Below are positions 1 through 6,271 of a stretch of 13,811 bases of DNA, one piece after another. Positions within the stretch are counted from its first letter, which is position 1; each line of letters starts with the position of its first letter. The notes under the pieces are model-generated. The model was given only the letters and a program-made list of their open reading frames with translations, ran no database searches and had not been told where the DNA came from. This DNA comes from Terriglobales bacterium (GTDB lineage Bacteria; Acidobacteriota; Terriglobia; Terriglobales; Acidobacteriaceae), in NCBI GenBank assembly GCA_019241735.1, contig JAFAWN010000095.1:1-13811 (forward strand). The letters run 5' to 3'. The translations under genes were made by a program, and so were the position numbers.

Positions 1-86
1 CCGATTAGTCGATGATTCCACTTCTCTTCGGCATTCTCCACGCCCATCGCCGGCCACGTACGAAAAATCATGCCCACTTTAGCGGC

Positions 87-2426
87 ATGTCCCGCGCGGT
101 CGCCCTCAGCGCTATTGGCGTCATCCTAAGCTGCGCAAGTCTTGCCCAGTCGCCCTCCAAACCCCCGGCGCAGGCCCCACTCGCCGGAATCGCTGATACC
201 AGCCTTGGGATTGCTGACCCTAGGCTCGACGTGCGGGTGGAATCAATTCTGAAGCGCATGACAGTGGCGGAAAAAGTTGGACAGTTGGTGCAGTATTCTG
301 CCGGCCAGGCCACCGGGCCGGGAACGGGCAGGACCGACTACGAAACCATGATTGCCCGGGGCGAGATCGGGGCCCTGCTCAACGTTAACGATCCGCACCA
401 GATCAACAGCTATCAGCGGATTGCGGTGGAGAAATCGCGGCTGCACATCCCCATCCTGTTCGGGCTCGACGTTATCCACGGATTCAAGACCGAGTTTCCG
501 ATTCCCCTGGCGCTGGCCTCGACTTGGGACCCGTCCATCGTGGAGAAGGCTTCCCGGGTTGCGGCCATGGAGGCTTCCGCCGACGGCATCCGCTGGACGT
601 TTTCTCCGATGGTTGACATCGCGCGCGACGCACGCTGGGGCCGCATAGCGGAGGGTGCAGGGGAAGATCCGTTTCTTGGCTCGGCGATGGCCGCGGCTTA
701 CGTACGAGGCTATCAGGGTGCGCGGCTGGACGCGCCTGACAGCATCGCTGCCTGCGCCAAACACTATGTCGGGTACGGCGCGGCCGAAGGCGGACGCGAT
801 TACAACACTACCGAAATCTCCGAACATACCTTGCGCCAGTTCTACCTGCCGCCATTTCACGCGGCTGTTCAGGCCGGCGCCGCATCGCTAATGAGCGCGT
901 TCAACTCCTTAGACGCAGTGCCCGCCACCGCCAATTCTTTTACGCTGACGCAGGTCCTCAGAAGAGAGTGGGGGTTCCGCGGACTGGTGGTAAGTGACTG
1001 GGAGGCTATCGGCGAACTCGTTCCACACGGCATCGCCGTTGACAACGCCACTGCCGCGCGTAAGGCCTTTCTCGCGGGGGTCGATATGGATATGGTCAGC
1101 AGCGCCTATCATGACCACTTGCAACACTTGATCAGCGTCAAGGAGGCGACAGTAGCTGAACTGGACGAGGCGGTGCGCCACGCGCTTCGGCTTAAGCTTG
1201 CTCTGGGTTTGTTCGATCATCCTTTTGTAAACGAGGAAGACGCTGCGAAAGCGCTTTACCACCCAGACAGCATCGCGCTCGCGCAGCTGGCGGCGGAGCG
1301 GTCCTTTGTGTTGCTCAAGAACGCGAATGGACCCGGCGGCAAGCCTTTGCTTCCGTTGGCAAGCGGGATCCAAAATCTTGCTGTAATCGGGCCGCTGGCC
1401 AACGATCCTTCGTATCCGAACGGCGCGCCGCCCGGGACTGGACCCCGGGTTTCATTACCTGCGGCGTTAGAGCAACGGCTTGGCGCAGGGCACGTGTCAA
1501 GCTTTAAAGGGGTGGGCATTCTTGACGGGAACGACGCGGATATTGCCGCGGCGGTGGCGGGTGCTCAGAGGGCTGATCTGGTGGTACTGACACTGGGGGA
1601 GAGCCCGGAAATGAGCGGGGAAGCGGCGTCTCGTGCGTACCTCGGACTTCCCGGGAGGCAGCAGGAACTGCTGGAAGCGATTGTTCACACCGGCAAGCCA
1701 GTAGTGCTGATTTTATTCAGTGGAAGGCCTTTGACTCTGCCCTGGGCCTTCGACCATGTGCCCGCAGTGTTGGCCGCATGGTTTCCTGGAATCGCGAGTG
1801 GTCCTGCGCTGACCCGCACCCTTTTCGGCGATGTGAATCCGGGCGGCCGTTTAACCGTCAGTTGGCCGCGCAGCGTGGGACAAGAACCCCTTTATTACAA
1901 CTCTCTAAACACTGGCCGTCCCCCCGGCACCGTCGATCTCACCCATCCGCCGACGGACGTTGTGTCCAAGTACGTGTCGCGATATATCGATGAACAGAAC
2001 AGCCCTCAATTTCCTTTTGGCTACGGCGTCTCCTACACCAGCTTCGCTTACGGAGCCACTATTACCAGCACGCAACGATTGAGCGCCGCGTCACTGAATA
2101 AGAGGTTGAAGGCTGGTGCGGTTGCGGCGCTGACAGCGCAGGCCGAGGTTACAAACACCGGCACGCGTGCCGGAGATGAAGTCGTACAGCTCTACATTCA
2201 GCTTCGGGGAACAAGCGTTGCGGAACCGGTCCGCGCTTTGAAGGGATTTCAGCGCGTCGCTCTCGCGCCCGGTGAAACAAAAAAAGTAACATTTGAGATG
2301 AAGCCTGAGGATTTCGCAATCTGGAATGACCGCGACCAATTCGCAGCCGAGCCCGCGGAAGTCACAGTGTGGATCAGTCCCGATTCTGCCAGCGGTTCGG
2401 GAGCCACACTTAAAATCGAGCCGTAA
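87..2426 (+). CDS. bglX: Secreted family 3 beta-glucosidase (BglX type)
   Basis: This is a glycoside hydrolase family 3 enzyme that removes terminal beta-glucose from oligosaccharides, probably in the periplasm. Residues are numbered from the ATG at 12. The N-terminal (alpha/beta)8 domain carries the conserved KHY (K250, H251) and the nucleophile motif VVSDW with Asp329. The second domain carries MSGEAASR, whose Glu537 is the candidate acid/base. A fibronectin III-like domain (about 705-800) closes the protein, as in E. coli BglX, which it resembles throughout, including the segments around LDVIHG and YGAAEGG. An in-frame stop at 6-8 means the gene starts at 12 or later. I prefer the ATG at 87 because a signal peptide begins exactly there (MSR, a hydrophobic core, then SLA-Q). 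The ATG at 12 would add 25 residues containing a basic stretch. Neither start has a clear Shine-Dalgarno. The cysteine in ILSC makes a lipoprotein possible but less likely. The exact sugar linkage cannot be read from sequence. Confidence 0.95.
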   Translation: MSRAVALSAIGVILSCASLAQSPSKPPAQAPLAGIADTSLGIADPRLDVRVESILKRMTVAEKVGQLVQYSAGQATGPGTGRTDYETMIARGEIGALLNVNDPHQINSYQRIAVEKSRLHIPILFGLDVIHGFKTEFPIPLALASTWDPSIVEKASRVAAMEASADGIRWTFSPMVDIARDARWGRIAEGAGEDPFLGSAMAAAYVRGYQGARLDAPDSIAACAKHYVGYGAAEGGRDYNTTEISEHTLRQFYLPPFHAAVQAGAASLMSAFNSLDAVPATANSFTLTQVLRREWGFRGLVVSDWEAIGELVPHGIAVDNATAARKAFLAGVDMDMVSSAYHDHLQHLISVKEATVAELDEAVRHALRLKLALGLFDHPFVNEEDAAKALYHPDSIALAQLAAERSFVLLKNANGPGGKPLLPLASGIQNLAVIGPLANDPSYPNGAPPGTGPRVSLPAALEQRLGAGHVSSFKGVGILDGNDADIAAAVAGAQRADLVVLTLGESPEMSGEAASRAYLGLPGRQQELLEAIVHTGKPVVLILFSGRPLTLPWAFDHVPAVLAAWFPGIASGPALTRTLFGDVNPGGRLTVSWPRSVGQEPLYYNSLNTGRPPGTVDLTHPPTDVVSKYVSRYIDEQNSPQFPFGYGVSYTSFAYGATITSTQRLSAASLNKRLKAGAVAALTAQAEVTNTGTRAGDEVVQLYIQLRGTSVAEPVRALKGFQRVALAPGETKKVTFEMKPEDFAIWNDRDQFAAEPAEVTVWISPDSASGSGATLKIEP

Positions 2427-2428
2427 AT

Positions 2429-5257
2429 TTACCCTTTACTTTGACCGGTTAGTGCGCCCAAAAAACCCCGGGTGGCGGCTATGGTTCGCGAGCCCAATCC
2501 CTTCAGATATTCTTGTCCACTGTGCGCCGCAGTTAATTCACCCTCAACAACCCCGAGGATTCGTTTCACGCGCTCTCGGTCCTCCGGGCTCACATCGCGA
2601 AACTTCACACCAAATCCAGTGCCGAGATTATTTCGGACGACGGTGCCGCCAATCAGCAGCCTGCCGCCGTCGTCTCCTGAGAATGTCAGGACTAATTTCG
2701 TGGTGGAAGCCAGAATCTCGCCGGTCTCCACGTAGCAGCCACCGGAGCTGATATTGGCCAGCTTGCCTATTACCGGAGTCTCGCTCCCCGCATGCTCCAG
2801 TTCAACGGTCACGCAGCACGAGAGGCGCGGATACGCCCGGAGATTTTTCTTCCCCGAGCGGTGTTGCTTTTCGGCGTACATGCGGCGGTCTGCTTCGGCC
2901 AGCAGTTTGTCCATGTCCTCGGCGTCATCGGGATAGATCGCTTTGCCGACACTGACGGATAGCAAGTCCTCGCCGCAGATCTCATTTCCTGCCTGGCGTG
3001 CCATCTCCCGCAGCTGATTGATCTTGGCGTTTTCCGACTCCGGCGGCAGATCGGGCACGATCACTACAAACTCGTCACCACCGAGGCGTGCCACGTAATC
3101 GTATTCCCGGCTGCGTTCCTTAAGCCGCTTCGCGAACAACTGCAGGACGCGGTTTCCTTCGAGGTGGCCAAAGCGGTCATTGACCTGCTTGAATCCATCA
3201 AGGTCGCACACCATCACCGTCAGCGAACTTTTCCGGCGCTTCGCGCGCGCCAGATCACGGCCAAGTTGCAGGAACATCGAGCGTGCGTTGGGCAAGCCGG
3301 TAAGGTAGTCCGTGGTAGCCGAACTCTCCGCCTGTTCATACTTCAGCGCATTCTCAATGGCGAGCGCCATCTTAGAGCTGACGGCTAACAGAATGCGCAA
3401 ATGGTCGGTGGCGAACGCATCTCTGTCGGCCGCATACAGGGTGACCACACCAGCCACGCCGTCCAGTCCTTCCAAAGGGACCGATAGCGCAGAGCTCAAC
3501 GTGGCAAATTTGCCCGGTTCGTTCATATAACCGGGCTCGACATTAGGATTGCCGTTCAGCATCGGCTTTTTGTTTTCCGCTACCCAGCCTGAGACACCTT
3601 CGCCCAACGGAATTCTCAGGCCGGAAAATACCCTGAAATTTTCTCCGCTTACATGTTTAGGAATCAATACATCATCATTGCGGACATAAATAACGATGGA
3701 ATCGTAGGGAATCAGCCGCCGTACCTTGGACGCAAACACGGAAAGGGTGTCATCCAGGCTCAAGGAGGTTCCCAGCTGCTGACTCATTTCAAATAATATT
3801 TGCACTTCCTGCTTTGCAGCGGCGACGGAATCAAGGAAAGTGGCTTCGCTCATCGGCGGCCGCTTGCTTTGCGAGGAGCGCTCAAAGCCACTTGCCGGAG
3901 CCGCCGCCTCTCCAATCCGCGTGTCGCTGGGCAGCTGCACTTGCGGCTTCTTGGAAGCGCTCTTCTGCACAAGTTTTTCCAATTGCTTACTGCGGCGGAG
4001 CAGGACTTTTACCACCTGAGGGTCGAAAGACTTTTCCGACTCGGCCGATAGCTTGTTCAACACTTCATCGAGGGGCAGGGCGCGACGATACTGCCTATCC
4101 GAGGCCAAGGCGTCGAGAAAATCCACGGCAGAAAGAATCCGGGCGCCGATGGGGATTTCTTCCTTTTTCAGGCCGTAAGGATATCCGGAGCCGTCCCACT
4201 TTTCGTGATGGGCGCGAACGATAGGCACGACCGGGTACGGGAACTCAACTTTCTCCAAGAGTTCGGCCCCGACGACCGGATGGATCTTCATTCTTTCGAA
4301 TTCTTCAGGCGTAAGTCGCCCGGGCTTGGAGACAATGTGCTCCGGAACCGCCAGCTTTCCAATATCGTGCAACAATGCCGCGGCTTGCAACGCCTTCAAT
4401 TCCTCGGGGCTGACTTTTAATTCCTTTGCGATCTCCATCGCGTAGATGCCAACCCGTTGCAGGTGAGCATGAGTGTTCTGGTCTTTGGCCTCAATGGCGA
4501 GGGCCAGGACCTCAATGGTGCGCAGATGCAGGTTCGCCATCTGCTCGGCGTGACTCTCTTCCACCTCCAGCCGGCCCAGATAGAGTCCGTAAGAGCGGTA
4601 CACGAGGTAAACGACCAGCAGCAGCAGCACTGACACCAGCCAACTGACCTCGCTATCTAACCATTTTGAGGTGGCGCCCAAGCCCGTTCCCAGAAGGTAG
4701 TAGGGAAACATCCAGAGGTATCGCTCCGACCAGGCGTGTGTCAGGGACTCATTGTCGTTGAGGGAAATGATGATGGCTACGGGAATAGTGCTGGCAATAA
4801 GATAAGTGGCGGCGACTCCAACTAGAGACAAAACCGAACTCGCCGGGCGACTGTGATAAACCAACAGCTCATACGCGCGCCCGGTAATCGTAACCGCGAC
4901 TGCGGTGGCGCCTACATTGAACGCGATTTCGACAAACCCCGGACGGACCTTGTGGAACAATTGCACGAGTGCCGCAGCGCACCCGATAACCAGCGCCTCC
5001 GGTAATCCTAGTTCCACAATGGCTGGCAAGATAACCAGGAAACTCGCGGACGTAGCGGTTGCGATTCCAGGAAGCTTTACCTTCGTCCGCGATGCCAGAA
5101 TGGCCAGCAGCAGATAGCAGCCGGCCTGGCGGGGTTCCTGGCTGGACCAATGCAACGCCGCGTAAACAAGGACTCCCAGTCCTGCCGCGACTATAAGGCT
5201 GAAGAAGGCCTGCCCCGGAACCGACATCTCGCGCCAGGTTTTTGGCTGATCGACCAT
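2429..5257 (-). CDS. Membrane c-di-GMP protein: TM-HD-GYP-GAF-GGDEF-PilZ
   Basis: This protein appears to combine c-di-GMP hydrolysis, synthesis and binding in 942 residues. Residues 14-225 hold about seven or eight hydrophobic segments that I cannot assign to a named MASE family. HD-GYP follows (about 242-425), with H265, HDIGK (297-301) and HHEKWDGSGYP (350-360), so the metal ligands and GYP motif are intact. A linker rich in Ser, Lys and Pro leads to a GAF domain (about 485-640). The GGDEF domain (about 645-800) has GGDEF at 726-730 and the inhibitory RxxD at R717-D720, exactly five residues upstream, so it should be an active, product-inhibited cyclase. PilZ (807-905) keeps RxxxR (R807, R811) and NxSxxG (N835, S837, G840). 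The ATG at 5257 has AGGAG at 5272-5276, a long 14-nt spacing. The ATG at 5227 is possible but has no better site. The gene is convergent with bglX, 2 bp between stops. The direction of net activity and the ligand sensed are unknown. Confidence 0.93.
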   Translation of the reverse strand: MVDQPKTWREMSVPGQAFFSLIVAAGLGVLVYAALHWSSQEPRQAGCYLLLAILASRTKVKLPGIATATSASFLVILPAIVELGLPEALVIGCAAALVQLFHKVRPGFVEIAFNVGATAVAVTITGRAYELLVYHSRPASSVLSLVGVAATYLIASTIPVAIIISLNDNESLTHAWSERYLWMFPYYLLGTGLGATSKWLDSEVSWLVSVLLLLVVYLVYRSYGLYLGRLEVEESHAEQMANLHLRTIEVLALAIEAKDQNTHAHLQRVGIYAMEIAKELKVSPEELKALQAAALLHDIGKLAVPEHIVSKPGRLTPEEFERMKIHPVVGAELLEKVEFPYPVVPIVRAHHEKWDGSGYPYGLKKEEIPIGARILSAVDFLDALASDRQYRRALPLDEVLNKLSAESEKSFDPQVVKVLLRRSKQLEKLVQKSASKKPQVQLPSDTRIGEAAAPASGFERSSQSKRPPMSEATFLDSVAAAKQEVQILFEMSQQLGTSLSLDDTLSVFASKVRRLIPYDSIVIYVRNDDVLIPKHVSGENFRVFSGLRIPLGEGVSGWVAENKKPMLNGNPNVEPGYMNEPGKFATLSSALSVPLEGLDGVAGVVTLYAADRDAFATDHLRILLAVSSKMALAIENALKYEQAESSATTDYLTGLPNARSMFLQLGRDLARAKRRKSSLTVMVCDLDGFKQVNDRFGHLEGNRVLQLFAKRLKERSREYDYVARLGGDEFVVIVPDLPPESENAKINQLREMARQAGNEICGEDLLSVSVGKAIYPDDAEDMDKLLAEADRRMYAEKQHRSGKKNLRAYPRLSCCVTVELEHAGSETPVIGKLANISSGGCYVETGEILASTTKLVLTFSGDDGGRLLIGGTVVRNNLGTGFGVKFRDVSPEDRERVKRILGVVEGELTAAHSGQEYLKGLGSRTIAATRGFLGALTGQSKG

Positions 5258-5417
5258 CTTTATAACGTGCTCTCCTGCCCGCGAGGCTGCTGTGGTTGGC
5301 CCATACGTGCCTGCAGCGGGACCAAACAGGGGATCGAAAATGGTCGTGGACCGACGCCTTACCAGAGGGAAAACATCTTCCTCTTCGACATTCGGCCAGG
5401 TATCCGTTACCAGCGTA

Positions 5418-5433
5418 ATTAGGTGTCTCTAAT
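5418..5433. repeat. Short inverted repeat ATTAG-N6-CTAAT
   Basis: Two 5-bp arms (5418-5422 and 5429-5433) flank a 6-bp centre, about 160 bp upstream of the c-di-GMP gene start. The size and spacing would fit an operator for a dimeric regulator, but arms this short occur by chance. No other copy was noticed in the window. Confidence 0.2.
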
Positions 5434-5591
5434 CATGACAAGTTACGGACGTAAGCCACTCGAATGACCGCGGAGGGGCCCGGAGACGTCGAAGACGATG
5501 GCGTAAACTTCGGGGAATCGCGAGAAAAGCGTCGCGTTAGCCGGTGCAAATCACGTTACCGCACGAGGCGCAGACTCCCACATCACGCCAA

Positions 5592-5614
5592 CTCAGGCAG
5601 GCAACTTACCTGAG
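5592..5614. repeat. Hairpin CTCAGG/CCTGAG downstream of the kinase operon
   Basis: A 6-bp perfect stem (5592-5597 with 5609-5614) and an 11-nt loop begin about 46 nt after the stop of the duplicated beta-sandwich gene on the - strand. The position suits the end of that transcript. There is no U-run after it, so it is not a canonical intrinsic terminator. Confidence 0.25.
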
Positions 5615-5660
5615 ATGGCTCGATGTCGGAAATCAAAGATGCTTCAGACTTCCTATAAAC

Positions 5661-6248
5661 CTAGGAGTTGATTTTGACCGTGCCCCGGCCTTGGGTCGCT
5701 GACAGGCTAGTGCTAATGGTGTAAGCGTTAATGTTCACTTGATTCCCGGGCTTTACTGTTTGCGGGTTCGAGCCCCTGGCGAGACTGCCGATCGTAGGTG
5801 TGAACACATTGGCAGTTGTCCATCCGAAGTTCGTGTAGGCATTGTCACAATAAAGGTCGACCTGCCCGCCCTGGGGAATTTCAACCGTCGCCATGCTAGC
5901 GGGGGTAGCGTTTCCATTAACAATGTTGACTCGCAGCGGGCCGCTGCCAACCTCAATGGCGTAGGGACCTTGAACGCCTTGAGACGAGAGATTTGTCACC
6001 GAGTAATTGACTGTCTGGTTGATTTGCTGCGGATTCTGGGCCGCGCTCGTTTGTCCTACACCGATGGATGGGATGTCGTTGAAAACGGTTCCGTTGCTGT
6101 TGGTGAAAGTGATCTTTATGGCGTTCGGGGCGGCGTTGTGAAATGAAATCGAGTCACTGTTGCCGATAGTGGTGGCGGGCTGAGCAGCCCCGCTTGCATT
6201 GATCGTGATTACATTTGCTAAATCTGGAAGTTTCCTCGCAGTAGCCAT
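5661..6248 (-). CDS. Unknown protein with two copies of a beta-sandwich-like unit
   Basis: I do not recognise a named family. The 195-residue product is rich in Asn, Thr, Ser, Gly and Val with alternating hydrophobic residues, as expected for an all-beta fold. It contains an internal duplication. Residues about 12-100 and 105-195 align in order: VITINASG...ATTI...SISFHN matches RVNIVNGN...ATVEI...VDLYCDN, and later NPQQINQTVNYSV matches NPQTVKPGNQVNINAYTI. Each copy ends with a YAIEV or TVKIN strand. The N-terminus (MATARKLPDL) has no signal peptide or membrane segment, so a cytoplasmic location is inferred, unless it leaves by a non-Sec route. It has one cysteine (C134). The gene follows the Ser/Thr kinase by 23 bp and is almost certainly cotranscribed with it, so a kinase substrate, ligand or partner role is plausible but unproven. 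A cupredoxin-like or Ig-like fold is possible; no metal-binding set of His/Cys/Met is evident. Confidence 0.8.
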   Translation of the reverse strand: MATARKLPDLANVITINASGAAQPATTIGNSDSISFHNAAPNAIKITFTNSNGTVFNDIPSIGVGQTSAAQNPQQINQTVNYSVTNLSSQGVQGPYAIEVGSGPLRVNIVNGNATPASMATVEIPQGGQVDLYCDNAYTNFGWTTANVFTPTIGSLARGSNPQTVKPGNQVNINAYTISTSLSATQGRGTVKINS

Positions 6249-6255
6249 TTTATTT

Positions 6256-6261
6256 CTCCTT
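6256..6261 (-). promoter_or_regulatory. Strong Shine-Dalgarno AAGGAG
   Basis: AAGGAG lies 7 nt before the ATG at 6248 and inside the 23-bp gap after the kinase stop. It fixes the start of the duplicated beta-sandwich gene. It also suggests that this second gene of the operon is translated efficiently on its own, perhaps at a higher level than the GTG-started kinase. Confidence 0.8.
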
Positions 6262-6271
6262 TTCGGGTCGG

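Larger units (their letters stand above)
5258..5660. other. 403-bp intergenic stretch, no convincing gene
   Basis: This stretch lies downstream of the duplicated beta-sandwich gene and upstream of the c-di-GMP gene, both on the - strand. It should therefore hold the terminator of one and the promoter of the other. I found no clear TTGACA-17-TATAAT pair. A TTGTCA on the - strand sits only 14 nt from a TAATTA. The longest independent reading frame is a 49-codon ATG frame on the + strand (5464-5613) with an acidic first half and an Arg-rich second half. It has no Shine-Dalgarno and I do not call it. Two inverted repeats are listed separately. Confidence 0.6.

Noticed and set aside
243..860. 205-codon open frame on the - strand inside bglX
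   Set aside because: It lies opposite the conserved GH3 catalytic domain, resembles no family, and open antisense frames are common in GC-rich coding DNA.
5464..5613. 49-codon + strand frame in the intergenic stretch (acidic first half, Arg-rich second half)
   Set aside because: No Shine-Dalgarno and no recognisable family; length is within chance expectation.
5739..6146. 135-codon + strand frame opposite the duplicated beta-sandwich gene
   Set aside because: The - strand frame has a strong ribosome binding site, an internal duplication and operon spacing; the + strand frame has none of these.
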